Part shown: positions 34,315 to 44,011 of the stretch, one piece after another
Position numbering within the stretch: the first letter of the stretch is position 1
How the letters are laid out: every line of letters begins with the position of its first letter
Source: Chryseobacterium indologenes
Lineage (GTDB): Bacteria > Bacteroidota > Bacteroidia > Flavobacteriales > Weeksellaceae
Reading direction: 5' to 3'
DNA length: 64,000 nt
Assembly (NCBI RefSeq): GCF_001295265.1
Contig: NZ_LJOD01000001.1
Coordinates: 372,001 to 436,000, forward strand
The notes under the pieces: generated by a model
What the model saw: only the letters and a program-made list of their open reading frames with translations
The model's database searches: none
Told to the model about the DNA's origin: nothing
Program-made: the position numbers and the translations under genes

Positions 34315-34677
34315 TCAAGTATTTCCCCATTTTTTTAAAATTACTTCTCTTAGTCTATCTTCATTTTCGTCTCCCCAGCTTCCCAAAGCACTTATGACAG
34401 GAATTAAAGTTTTTCCAAACTCTGTTAGACTATATTCTACTTTTGGAGGTACCACTGGATATATTTTCTTTGCAATCAATTCGTGGTCTTCCAGCTCCTT
34501 TAACTGGATATTTAAGACCCTCCGTGAAGCATCCGGGATCTTACGCTGCAATTCGCTTGGCCGTTTATATCCCTGATCAATAAACCAAAGCAAACGTATT
34601 TTCCATTTACCGTAAAGTACTTCACCAATCAGATCGAGACCACAATTCAGATTTGGGATTATTTTTCTTTCATACAT
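34315..34677 (-). CDS. HxlR-family transcriptional regulator
   Basis: A 120-aa winged-helix protein with the HxlR core: LIGEVLYGKWKIRLLWFI, RPSELQRKIPDASRRVLNIQLKELEDHELI, YPVVPPKVEYSLTEFGKTL. HxlR proteins often respond to redox or electrophile stress; here only one Cys, near residue 12 (NLNCGL), is present, in the position of the redox-sensing Cys of YodB/HypR-type proteins. It is divergent from the SDR gene at 34805 and probably represses it. Confidence 0.87.
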   Translation of the reverse strand: MYERKIIPNLNCGLDLIGEVLYGKWKIRLLWFIDQGYKRPSELQRKIPDASRRVLNIQLKELEDHELIAKKIYPVVPPKVEYSLTEFGKTLIPVISALGSWGDENEDRLREVILKKWGNT

Positions 34678-34753
34678 AATGTAAAATTAAACGTATGTTC
34701 CGATTTGCACAATAGGGGAAAAATTTATCCCTATATGAATCGTATTTCCGTAC

Positions 34754-34784
34754 TTGTACCAACTGTTTTTATAGCCCAATTTTG
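34754..34784 (+). promoter_or_regulatory. Promoter of the SDR-NTF2 operon
   Basis: TTG (34754-34756), 20 bp, then CAATTTTG (34777-34784), matching TTG-N17-23-TAnnTTTG with one change. The predicted transcription start is about 14 nt before the ATG at 34805. The 127-bp divergent gap should also hold the HxlR operator. Confidence 0.5.
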
Positions 34785-34804
34785 TCCTATAAACAAATCT
34801 AAAA

Positions 34805-35596
34805 ATGGAACAATTTAATTTCAACAATGAATTATCAGGCAAGATTGCCTTGGTGACCGGAGGTACAAAAGGGGCCGGAAGAGCAATTGCAGAAAGACTG
34901 CTACATGCTGGAGCAACAGTGATTATAACCGCAAGAAATACACCTGAAAAAGAAAACAGCAGTCTGCATTTCATTCCATCCGATTTGAGTAAAGCAGAAG
35001 GTGCCCAAAAAGTAGTCAACGAGGTCCTTACTAACTATGGAAGACTGGATATTCTGATAAACAATCTTGGTGGATCATCAACCCCTGCTGGCGGGTTTGC
35101 AGCGCTCAGCGATAAGGATTGGGAATCCACGCTACAGGCTAATCTTTTGGCTCCGATTCGTCTGGACAGAGGATTTTTACCACAAATGATCGATCGGAAA
35201 ACAGGTGTAATCATCCATATTGCTTCAATTCAGGGTAAATTGCCTCTATATGATTCGACTTTACCGTATGCTGCCGCAAAGGCAGGACTGCGAAACTACA
35301 GTAAAAGCTTATCGAATGAAGTGACACCAAAAGGTGTTCGTGTGCTGACTGTTTCGCCTGGATGGATCAATACCACAGCGTCGGAAGCCTGGCTGGGTGA
35401 AATTGCAAGAAACGCTGACAGTACTGTAGAAGAAGCGCAACAAGGTGTAATGGACGCATTGGGTGGAATCCCCTTCGGGAGACCTGCTGACCCTCAAGAA
35501 GTGGCTGAGCTCGTTGGTTTCCTTGTTTCACCGAGAGCCAGCTATCTAACAGGAACTGAATATGTAATCGATGGTGGAACAGTACCGACAATTTAA
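34805..35596 (+). CDS. Short-chain dehydrogenase/reductase
   Basis: A 263-aa classical SDR: cofactor motif TGGTKGAGRAIAE, NNLGG, the catalytic Ser region (IIHIASIQG) and YAAAKAGL (Tyr-x3-Lys), and a C-terminal LTGTEYVIDGGT. The NAD(P) motif lacks an obvious acidic residue after strand 2 (ITARN), which favours NADP. The substrate is unknown. It is co-transcribed with the NTF2-like gene 21 bp downstream and divergent from the HxlR regulator, a common electrophile-detoxification arrangement. Confidence 0.88.
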   Translation: MEQFNFNNELSGKIALVTGGTKGAGRAIAERLLHAGATVIITARNTPEKENSSLHFIPSDLSKAEGAQKVVNEVLTNYGRLDILINNLGGSSTPAGGFAALSDKDWESTLQANLLAPIRLDRGFLPQMIDRKTGVIIHIASIQGKLPLYDSTLPYAAAKAGLRNYSKSLSNEVTPKGVRVLTVSPGWINTTASEAWLGEIARNADSTVEEAQQGVMDALGGIPFGRPADPQEVAELVGFLVSPRASYLTGTEYVIDGGTVPTI

Positions 35597-35617
35597 TATA
35601 ATTTAAAAATAGAAAAT

Positions 35618-35935
35618 ATGAACTTACCTAAAATAATCACCGAGCTAGTAAAAACGCAGAACAATTTCGATAGTGCTGCTTATGCCAAATGTTTTACCGA
35701 AACCGCCGTAGTCTTTGATGAAGGCAAAAACCACAACGGAAAAGCAGAAATTGAACAATGGATTGACAAATCCAATAAAGAGTATGAAGCTACTATGGAG
35801 CCATTAGATTATGACGAAAAAGCAAATATTCTATCTGCAGAAATTTCTGGATCTTTTCCTGGAAGTCCGGTTATTTTAAAATTTCATTTTCAGTTGTCTC
35901 ATGGGCTGATTCAATCCCTGAAAATAACCGGATAA
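35618..35935 (+). CDS. SnoaL/NTF2-like protein
   Basis: A 105-aa alpha+beta barrel protein of the SnoaL-like type: FDSAAYAKCFTETAVVFDEGKNHNGKAEIEQWIDKSNKEYEATMEP. Members bind or isomerise small hydrophobic compounds or act as stress-related scaffolds. It follows the SDR gene on the same transcript and is closed by a terminator at 35956. Confidence 0.75.
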   Translation: MNLPKIITELVKTQNNFDSAAYAKCFTETAVVFDEGKNHNGKAEIEQWIDKSNKEYEATMEPLDYDEKANILSAEISGSFPGSPVILKFHFQLSHGLIQSLKITG

Positions 35936-35955
35936 AATCTGAAACAATCAGATTC

Positions 35956-35987
35956 AAAAAAGCTGAAGTATTTACTCCAGCTTTTTT
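35956..35987. terminator. Bidirectional terminator
   Basis: AAAAAAGCTG (35956-35965) pairs with CAGCTTTTTT (35978-35987) around a 12-nt loop. A and T runs on either side let it end both the SDR-NTF2 transcript and the convergent esterase transcript. Confidence 0.7.
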
Positions 35988-36032
35988 AAAATTAATATGG
36001 TTGTTATGAATATTCTTTCATTTTCAACTTGT

Positions 36033-37219
<1,187 letters not shown>

Positions 37220-37242
37220 TTAGTGATTGAATTTTTGCCGGA

Positions 37243-39534
37243 CTATTTTTTATATTTCTCTGTTCTTGCATCCTTAATTACACCAGACCAGTTCATTCCG
37301 TACCCGAAATCATACTGATGACCTTCCGAATCTTTATGTGTTTCCATATCGTAAGGAACATCTTCTTTTTGCTTTTCAACGGTCGCCATATTTGCAGGCA
37401 TCTGAAGCGGAAGCAATCCTGAAGGTTCATATTTTCCGGTTACGATATCCACAACCGCCTGATTGGAGACATTGAAATTCATCAGAATAGCATCAGCATG
37501 CTTTTCAAATTCGTTGAAAACCATCGGCTTTGAAGCTGTTACAGAAACAATAACAGGCTTTCCGTTCATTGCTTTGTATGTGTTTTCAATCGTTAATAGA
37601 TCTGTAAAGTTAGTAGCAGTTGAAGTTTTATTTTTAAATGTTCTGTCATGCACATTGGGTGCCACAACCGGGTCGCCTGCAGCAATACTTTTCTCCCGGG
37701 CTTCGGTTGCTGTATACGTTTTGTATTGAAGAGAAATCGGAAGATATCCGTTTCCTCCTTCTGCTGCATCAATATCACTATAGCCGCCTTCTTCACTGTG
37801 AGGACTTTTCACGAAAACCAATGCGAAATCAGCTTTTGCAGGATCTTCGGTTACGTTGTAATGCTTTTTGATTTTTTCGATGTCAATTGGATAATCCAGA
37901 GAAGGAGCCGTATAAATTCCCCACCAGTTAAATGTTGCCGGAGAATATCTCTTCGGGATGTAAACCGTTTTTCTTTCCTTAATGGGTAAAATATTGTCCC
38001 TATTTTTTAACATCACGATGGATTTTACCTGAGCTTCATAACCCGCCTTCATAAATTCAGGATTACCAACAATCTTTTTGGTTTCTTCAATGTTGACATA
38101 AGGATTTTCAAACAATCCTGTTCTGAAGAAATTTCTCAGCAAACGAACGGCAGACTGTTCAAATTTTGCACGGTATGCTTTCTCGCCATATTGTTTTACG
38201 CCCATCTGATAGGCTTCCAAAACAGGTCCTTTATCATTATTTCCCCCGAACTGGTCAACACCTGCTTCCAACACTTTGTAGTGACGTTCAGCGATAGATA
38301 ATTTCTCCGCGCCCCAAGGCTTTCCTGCAAATCCTCCCGGGGTTTTCGGCTCATCAGCTGTAATCAGCCAGTCCGTACACACAACACCATCATATTTATA
38401 TTTTCCACGCAGTAAATCGGTGATAAGATATTTACTGTAGCCGTTTCCTACATTTTCCCCGTTTTTCGTATCCTGATTAAAACTAATTGTATAATAAGGC
38501 ATTACTGCGGAGGCTTCTTTTGTTCCTCCGTTTAATTTGAAAGCACCTTCCGTAAAAGGTTTTACATGATTCTGGAAATTATTCCCCGGATAAACCGCAA
38601 ATTTTCCCATCGCCCAGTGACCATCACGACCGCCTTCTTCCGGGCCACCTCCTGGCCAGTGCTTTACCATAGCATTTACACTTTTATTACCCCAGCCGTT
38701 TTTACTTCCGATGGTTGTCTGGAAACCGTCAATATAACCTCGTCCTAAATCTGCCGTCAGCTCCGGACTTTCAGAAAAAACGTAAGCGATTCTGTACCAA
38801 CGTGGTTCTGTCCCCAAGTCGATCTGAGGAGACAGAGCTGTTGAAATTCCCAATGCCCTATACTCCTGGGCAGCAATGTTCCCGAATTTTCTAACCAATT
38901 CCGGATCGAAAGTTGCACCCATTGCCAAACCATCAGGCCAAAGTGAGATCTGTCCGCCTGCCCCTTCATTAAACTCAGCCGTTACGGTTGCGGAATGTCT
39001 CGGGTCTGTACTGTTGTTGGCTGGAATTCCCAACCCTAAGCCTTCTATGTAAGCCTGGATATTGTTGCTCCATTGTGCTGCAATTTCAGGAGATTCAACA
39101 GTCGTTACCAAAACATGACGAAGGTTATCTTCTTTTAAAAATTTCTTTTGTTGGTCTGTTAAATCAGAGGCTTTTGCCCCACTTTCTTTGTACAGCATTC
39201 CGTTATACTTTCCTGCCCGGAAACCGTCTGCAGGTGCAGGAACAGATTGGTGACCGCTGTAAAGCATTAAACCTGCAATCTGCTCAACCGTCATTTTTGA
39301 TGCTAAATCTTTTGCTCTTTCATCAACGGGAAGCCGCCAGTCTTCGTATTTGTCAAGTTTTCCGTTTCTGTTTAAATCTTTGAATTTACTTCCGCTAATG
39401 GTAAGAATTTTCACCCCTGAATCTGCGGAATACCCTAAAACCGGACCTTTAGAATTTGCCACTGTCTGGATATTCTGTGAAAATGCTGTTACTCCTAAAA
39501 ATAATGCAGCAATACTTAAAACCGTTCTTTTCAT
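37243..39534 (-). CDS. Glycoside hydrolase family 3 beta-glucosidase-like enzyme
   Basis: A 763-aa secreted enzyme: signal peptide (GVTAFSQ), GH3 N-domain (KHWPGGGPEEGGRDGHW, nucleophile region YDGVVCTDWLIT with Asp) and C-domain (MLKNRDNILPI, ending in LQMPANMATVEKQ and YDFGYGMNW). It should release terminal sugars, typically beta-glucose or xylose, in the periplasm. It is flanked 10 bp upstream by the TonB receptor and 35 bp downstream by the esterase, so the three form one operon for uptake and breakdown of an esterified oligosaccharide. Confidence 0.87.
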   Translation of the reverse strand: MKRTVLSIAALFLGVTAFSQNIQTVANSKGPVLGYSADSGVKILTISGSKFKDLNRNGKLDKYEDWRLPVDERAKDLASKMTVEQIAGLMLYSGHQSVPAPADGFRAGKYNGMLYKESGAKASDLTDQQKKFLKEDNLRHVLVTTVESPEIAAQWSNNIQAYIEGLGLGIPANNSTDPRHSATVTAEFNEGAGGQISLWPDGLAMGATFDPELVRKFGNIAAQEYRALGISTALSPQIDLGTEPRWYRIAYVFSESPELTADLGRGYIDGFQTTIGSKNGWGNKSVNAMVKHWPGGGPEEGGRDGHWAMGKFAVYPGNNFQNHVKPFTEGAFKLNGGTKEASAVMPYYTISFNQDTKNGENVGNGYSKYLITDLLRGKYKYDGVVCTDWLITADEPKTPGGFAGKPWGAEKLSIAERHYKVLEAGVDQFGGNNDKGPVLEAYQMGVKQYGEKAYRAKFEQSAVRLLRNFFRTGLFENPYVNIEETKKIVGNPEFMKAGYEAQVKSIVMLKNRDNILPIKERKTVYIPKRYSPATFNWWGIYTAPSLDYPIDIEKIKKHYNVTEDPAKADFALVFVKSPHSEEGGYSDIDAAEGGNGYLPISLQYKTYTATEAREKSIAAGDPVVAPNVHDRTFKNKTSTATNFTDLLTIENTYKAMNGKPVIVSVTASKPMVFNEFEKHADAILMNFNVSNQAVVDIVTGKYEPSGLLPLQMPANMATVEKQKEDVPYDMETHKDSEGHQYDFGYGMNWSGVIKDARTEKYKK

Positions 39535-39544
39535 TGTTTATATT

Positions 39545-41767
39545 TTAGAAATTGAAGCTTACTGATAATTGACCTGTTAATGGCATAATGTATGTTCCTG
39601 TCAACAGCTTTCCATAATATGGACTTGCATCTGTAATCAATTCGGCACCATTGATGGTTCCACTGGCTCCTCTTTGGTTCAGGAAGTTGATGACTGTTGC
39701 ACCAATGTTGATGTTTTTGTTTACTGTATAGCTTACACCCCCAAAGGTTTCCCATCTTGGCGCAAAGTATAGTGCATTGGTAAGATTTGCATATTGTTTT
39801 GAGAAATACCGGAAACTCGCCCAGAATTTCCATTTGTCAATAGAATAGCTTGGATCGATCTCCATTAAAACTTTAGCAACTCCTAATACATTGTTGTCGT
39901 TATAATCATAATCTTTTCCGAAAGCATTAAAATTAAATTTCTTATACACAGGATTTTGGAATGTAACCAAATAATGCAGATTGAATCCTTTGAATGGTTT
40001 TAAAACAAAATCCGTAGTCCAGCCCAGTGTCTGAATATCATAATAAACTGTTGTGGTTTGCGCTTGAGAACTATTTGCAGGATTTACCAGATTATATCTG
40101 TTAAGGTTGTTATTTTTCTTCAGATATGTAGCCTGAGAAATCAATTGAATCCAGTTTGTATTCCAGAAAACTCCGAATGCTCCCAATGGGCTTTTAATTT
40201 TATTGGTATTGGGTTCAAAAGCCTGGGAATAACTTTCCAGTCTTCTGTTTTCTTCTGTGTATAAGAAGTTGGCTAAGACCCCGAAGTTTTTGGTTATATT
40301 ATAGGTAGCATTGAGGCTTCCAGCTACATGAAACCAATTTTCATTGATATTTTTAAAATCATCTGGGCCAAAAGTGAAGCCTGGGGTTCTTGGAGCTAGT
40401 GAAAATTTACCATCAACGGTATGGTGCCTTAAATGCAGGCCGTAACTAAGGTTAAAGTTATTAGACACTTTCCATTCATCAGTCGCATATAGTGAGATCT
40501 TGTTTTCTGTACCGCTGTGGAATTCGCCGCCCACATTATAATTATAAAATCCGTTGCCATCCGTAGTTGGACCAATCAGGCGTTGAGGCTGTGCACCTAC
40601 AGTCTGAAAGAAGAACGATCGGTTGGAGGTGAAATCATCCACTTTATAATATTGTTCCAGAAGCCCAAGGGTAAGATTATGAGCCCCCAGCTGTTTGTTC
40701 AGTGAAAAACGTCCTGAAAGACTTGTAACCGGTGTTTCAGGTGTATGCATGGCAAGCTGGGTACCAACAGCTCCGGAGTAAGGCTGTCCATTGGAAGCCA
40801 GCGTATAGCCATTTGACGCATTTGCCTGGAAAATACTCAAAGGAATAATAGTGGAAATTTTCACTTTGGAAAAATGTGCCCGGGTTGAAAATTTAAAATT
40901 CCAGCCATTATCAAGCAGATAGTTACCAAAAATGTCGATATTATGAGATTTCGATCTGTTGTCATTTCCGTTCATAGAGGCCCAGTAATCTTTACCGGAC
41001 AGGATATCTTTCATCTTTATCTTTCCGTCATTAACAACGTAAGAATCTCTGCCTATCCTGAAATCGTCCAACTCCGTCACTTTACCGTTTTCCCCATATT
41101 GAAATACGGCATAATTACCAATATTATATGAATCTGCATATTTATAGAGTGCTGTAATCTGGCCTTTATCATTGTTAAAATATTTGGTCACCCCTGCTCT
41201 GAAAATTTTTGTTTCATCAACATTTCTTGCAAAGCCTAACTTAAATGTGTTAGGGTCATAATTCAAAAATGCTCCGGCAGTATAGGTCCAGCCATTTTTG
41301 GAAACAGGACCTGAGATATTGGCATCTCCCTGTAGCCATCCAAAATTACTGGTTGTAAATTTACCTTTAATCTTAAGGTCTTTGGTTCCTGTTTGTGCAT
41401 ATGAATTTACAGCAAAACCAAGATCTCCCATCGTATTGGCCAGCTGGTCCATTTTTAAAAGTCCCGTTCTTTCCAGGCCAACACTTTGTCTCCATGTTTT
41501 ATTAGGCAGTTCAGGCCAGAAAAAATAAACAACCGGAAGATCATTTTCAAGGATCGTTATTCCTCCAACAGTAGAAGGAAGTCCGATATTGACATCACGG
41601 GGGCTGGTATTATTGGCAGCATTGAGCATCACATTTCTGTTATTGTCCTCTTTGGAGGAAGTGATCTCTTTCTTGTTCAATGTTAAGCTGTCGGTTTTCT
41701 GTCCAAATGCTGCTCCACAAGAAAACATTAGTAACAAAGTAGAAATTCGGATTCTTGAGTTTTTCAT
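39545..41767 (-). CDS. TonB-dependent outer-membrane receptor
   Basis: From the ATG at 41767 (MKNSRIRISTLLLMF) the protein is 740 aa with a signal peptide (GAAFGQ). The N-terminal plug is short (VNIGLPSTVGGITILENDLPVVYFF) and lacks the CarboxypepD-like extension of SusC proteins; the rest is a 22-strand-type barrel of repeated amphipathic strands ending in an aromatic residue (QLSVSFNF). No susD follows. With GH3 and esterase genes downstream it should import a carbohydrate. A perfect 21-bp palindrome lies 134 bp upstream, and a NUDIX-type regulator is divergent. Confidence 0.82.
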   Translation of the reverse strand: MKNSRIRISTLLLMFSCGAAFGQKTDSLTLNKKEITSSKEDNNRNVMLNAANNTSPRDVNIGLPSTVGGITILENDLPVVYFFWPELPNKTWRQSVGLERTGLLKMDQLANTMGDLGFAVNSYAQTGTKDLKIKGKFTTSNFGWLQGDANISGPVSKNGWTYTAGAFLNYDPNTFKLGFARNVDETKIFRAGVTKYFNNDKGQITALYKYADSYNIGNYAVFQYGENGKVTELDDFRIGRDSYVVNDGKIKMKDILSGKDYWASMNGNDNRSKSHNIDIFGNYLLDNGWNFKFSTRAHFSKVKISTIIPLSIFQANASNGYTLASNGQPYSGAVGTQLAMHTPETPVTSLSGRFSLNKQLGAHNLTLGLLEQYYKVDDFTSNRSFFFQTVGAQPQRLIGPTTDGNGFYNYNVGGEFHSGTENKISLYATDEWKVSNNFNLSYGLHLRHHTVDGKFSLAPRTPGFTFGPDDFKNINENWFHVAGSLNATYNITKNFGVLANFLYTEENRRLESYSQAFEPNTNKIKSPLGAFGVFWNTNWIQLISQATYLKKNNNLNRYNLVNPANSSQAQTTTVYYDIQTLGWTTDFVLKPFKGFNLHYLVTFQNPVYKKFNFNAFGKDYDYNDNNVLGVAKVLMEIDPSYSIDKWKFWASFRYFSKQYANLTNALYFAPRWETFGGVSYTVNKNINIGATVINFLNQRGASGTINGAELITDASPYYGKLLTGTYIMPLTGQLSVSFNF

Positions 41768-41900
41768 AATTATCAATTAATCTGTTTTTAGTTGGATTAC
41801 ATAAGGAGACATTGAATTCCAGACAAATAACTTGTTTAAAATCAAATAAATAGCCAATAAGCCTATTTTATTTATATTTTGATATCTCCTACTAATTTTA

Positions 41901-41921
41901 GTTGCTTCATAATGAAGCAAC
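41901..41921. promoter_or_regulatory. Perfect 21-bp palindrome, candidate operator
   Basis: GTTGCTTCAT-A-ATGAAGCAAC reads the same on both strands with one central base. It lies between the TonB receptor and the NUDIX-family regulator. NrtR-family regulators bind palindromes of about this length, so this is the best candidate site for the product of 42138. No T-run follows, which argues against a terminator. Confidence 0.6.
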
Positions 41922-42093
41922 CCAATATTACATTCTTTTCCTGATACAACCAAATCAATGTTAATTTTTTTTAACATTATTTTATATAATTGATTTACAG
42001 TTAAATAAAAAACAAATAATTAAAAATACTCCGAAAAAAAAGCATTTATTGCCTCAGAATTATAATCTATATGTTACCAAAAAGCATAGATGT

Positions 42094-42124
42094 TTGCTCC
42101 TTCATGAATATCCCCTTAAATTTG
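42094..42124 (+). promoter_or_regulatory. Promoter of the NUDIX-type regulator
   Basis: TTG (42094-42096), a 20-bp spacer, then TAAATTTG (42117-42124) gives a full flavobacterial promoter. Transcription would begin near 42130, leaving only ~7 nt before the ATG at 42138; the ATG at 42150 is an alternative start. Confidence 0.6.
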
Positions 42125-42137
42125 TTCACCAAGAACA

Positions 42138-42899
42138 ATGAAAATAAAAATGAATCCCCGTAAACAGATCTTACAAAAATCAGCTGAAGCTTACCAGTTA
42201 TATATTCCCCATATTTCTATTGACACTGTTATTTTTGGATTCAGTGAAAATGAGCTTAAGGTACTGGCTATTAAGATGAAGTTTAACGAGCAATGGTTTC
42301 TGCCAGGAGGCTATCTTAAAAAGGAAGAGAATATAGATAATGCAGCAATAAGAATTCTCCGTGACCGCGCGGGTGTAACGGATATTTTTTTGGAAGAGTT
42401 TTCCGTTTTTGGGGATAATGGCCGAAATGAGGAAGTTTTCAGTGATTATGATGATAGTTTATGGCATAAGCAAAGGTTTATTTCTATCGGTTATTATGCG
42501 CTTGTGAACTACAATGACGTTTCCCCAAAAGCTGATGAATTAAGCCACGAATTTGAATGGCTGGATGTGAATAACCTTGATCAGTATTCCATCACAATGG
42601 ACCATAAGCAGATCATCTTAAAAGCGCTATTAACACTCAGGGAACGAATAACTTACAAGCCTATCGGCTACAACTTACTGCCAGAAAAATTTACAATGAC
42701 AGAATTGCAGCGGCTATATGAAACGATATTAGGCAGGAATCTGAACAGGGGTAACTTCTATAGAAAAATAAAAAATTTAGGAATTCTGACTAAATTGGAC
42801 GAACTGCGAACAGGCGGTGCTCATAAGCCACAAGATCTCTATTCCTTTAATAAAGAGCACTATGAAAAGGCTCTTCAGAATGGAGTGAATAGCTGGTAG
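42138..42899 (+). CDS. NrtR/AraR-type NUDIX-domain transcriptional regulator
   Basis: A 253-aa protein: NUDIX fold at ~20-160 with GGYLKKEENIDNAAIRILRDRAGV in place of the NUDIX box, and a winged helix at ~175-245 (MTELQRLYETILGRNLNRGNFYRKIKNLGIL). The catalytic glutamates of REUxEE are replaced (R-I-L-R-D-R), so hydrolysis is unlikely and the domain should act as a ligand sensor, as in the Bacteroidota AraR branch of NrtR. It is divergent from the TonB receptor-GH3-esterase operon and likely controls it. The ligand is presumably a sugar or sugar derivative released by that pathway. Confidence 0.85.
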   Translation: MKIKMNPRKQILQKSAEAYQLYIPHISIDTVIFGFSENELKVLAIKMKFNEQWFLPGGYLKKEENIDNAAIRILRDRAGVTDIFLEEFSVFGDNGRNEEVFSDYDDSLWHKQRFISIGYYALVNYNDVSPKADELSHEFEWLDVNNLDQYSITMDHKQIILKALLTLRERITYKPIGYNLLPEKFTMTELQRLYETILGRNLNRGNFYRKIKNLGILTKLDELRTGGAHKPQDLYSFNKEHYEKALQNGVNSW

Positions 42900-43428
42900 C
42901 TGACTGGAAAGCCCAATATCGTAATGCAGTAATTATTTTTGTTTTATAATCGGGTTTAACAGTAACATGAAATTTCCATTAGCTTTTCTCCGGCATTAAA
43001 GAACCTACCAAAGAATCTTCTTTAGATAGCTGTAGTGCAGCATAAGTTGATTTCCCCTTCAAAAAAAACAATTGATTTTCAATAAGGTAAATTCAAAATA
43101 CTTTCTATATCTGTAAACAGATAGTTCTTATATCCTACTGAACTCCAAGATCTATCCTTTCAGAAACGCCCAGGCCTTTCCCCTTGCACATAATTTTCTC
43201 ACGGATCATTAAAATTAACCAGATCATTAAATTTAAATTAGTCCGGCATTCAGCTTATTTCGTCAGAATTTTTTCAGCAAATTCTTTAATCCTATCCATT
43301 ACTTCTTTTTTTAATCCATTCATCAATACCATACCGTCTTATGGCTTCCTGATTAAAAAATGCTTAGTCTGTTTTAAATAGACAGTCTGAAATTACCTTA
43401 ATCGTAATCTTTGATACAATAAACAAAA
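42900..43428. other. Gene-free region with a decayed coding remnant
   Basis: On the minus strand about 43366-43262 read QEAIRRYGIDEWIKK and then, after shifting frame in an A7 run (43306-43312), EVMDRIKEFAEKILTK and a stop. This looks like the last ~35 codons of a broken gene; I do not recognise the family. The rest of the stretch shows no gene. Confidence 0.35.
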
Positions 43429-43451
43429 AAATCCCGTTAATTCCGGGATTT
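43429..43451 (-). terminator. Terminator after the DUF2911 gene
   Basis: AAATCCCG (43429-43436) pairs with CGGGATTT (43444-43451) with a 7-nt loop, followed on the minus strand by a T-rich tail. It lies 20 bp after the DUF2911 stop. Confidence 0.65.
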
Positions 43452-43470
43452 AATTTATCATATTTTAAAT

Positions 43471-43989
43471 TTATTTTATCTCTACAGGAACTGAGATTTT
43501 GTCCCAATCCATTGTGAATCCATTACTATTTATTTTATACACTAAATTTTCCTGTGTTGCCTGTAAAGCTTTTGTTTTTACATCAACACGTAAAGCATCT
43601 TTAGCCTGCTCGTATTTATAAGCGCCCCATTGTTTTGGTTCTTTGTTAAAAATCGCAGTCCAGGTTCCGGATTCTTTAGGGATTAAGAAAAAGCTGTATT
43701 TACCTGCAGGCAGTTTTTTTCCCTGAACGGTAATGTCTTTATCTGTTTCGAAAGTAGTTGCTTCATTGGCTCCCGCACGCCAGACTTTATCATAAGCTTC
43801 TAAACCACCCCAGATTGTACGCCCTCTAACGGAAGGGCTGCTGTAGGCAATGGTAATGGTTGCATCTTTAATTTTTCCCGTTGCAGTAGCCGGAGGGCTT
43901 TTAGGTTTTTTAGTATCCTGTGCAAAGGCATTTACTGAAATCGTCATTGCAGCGAAAAGTACGGTAGCAGACTTGAACATTGTTTTCAT
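43471..43989 (-). CDS. DUF2911 secreted protein
   Basis: A 172-aa protein with a signal peptide (SVNAFAQ) and the DUF2911 core: [70 protein letters not shown]. The family is common in Bacteroidota; its function is unknown, and the fold is predicted to be a beta-sandwich. It follows the symporter gene by 22 bp on the same strand and probably shares its transcript. Confidence 0.87.
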   Translation of the reverse strand: MKTMFKSATVLFAAMTISVNAFAQDTKKPKSPPATATGKIKDATITIAYSSPSVRGRTIWGGLEAYDKVWRAGANEATTFETDKDITVQGKKLPAGKYSFFLIPKESGTWTAIFNKEPKQWGAYKYEQAKDALRVDVKTKALQATQENLVYKINSNGFTMDWDKISVPVEIK

Positions 43990-44011
43990 AATATTTTTGT
44001 TTGTTGTTTGT

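Noticed and set aside
37243..41767. A SusC/SusD polysaccharide utilisation locus
   Set aside because: The TonB receptor lacks the SusC N-terminal extension and no SusD lipoprotein gene is present.
41777..41977. 66-codon minus-strand frame upstream of the TonB receptor
   Set aside because: It spans the 21-bp palindrome and promoter region, has no homology I recognise and no coding signature.
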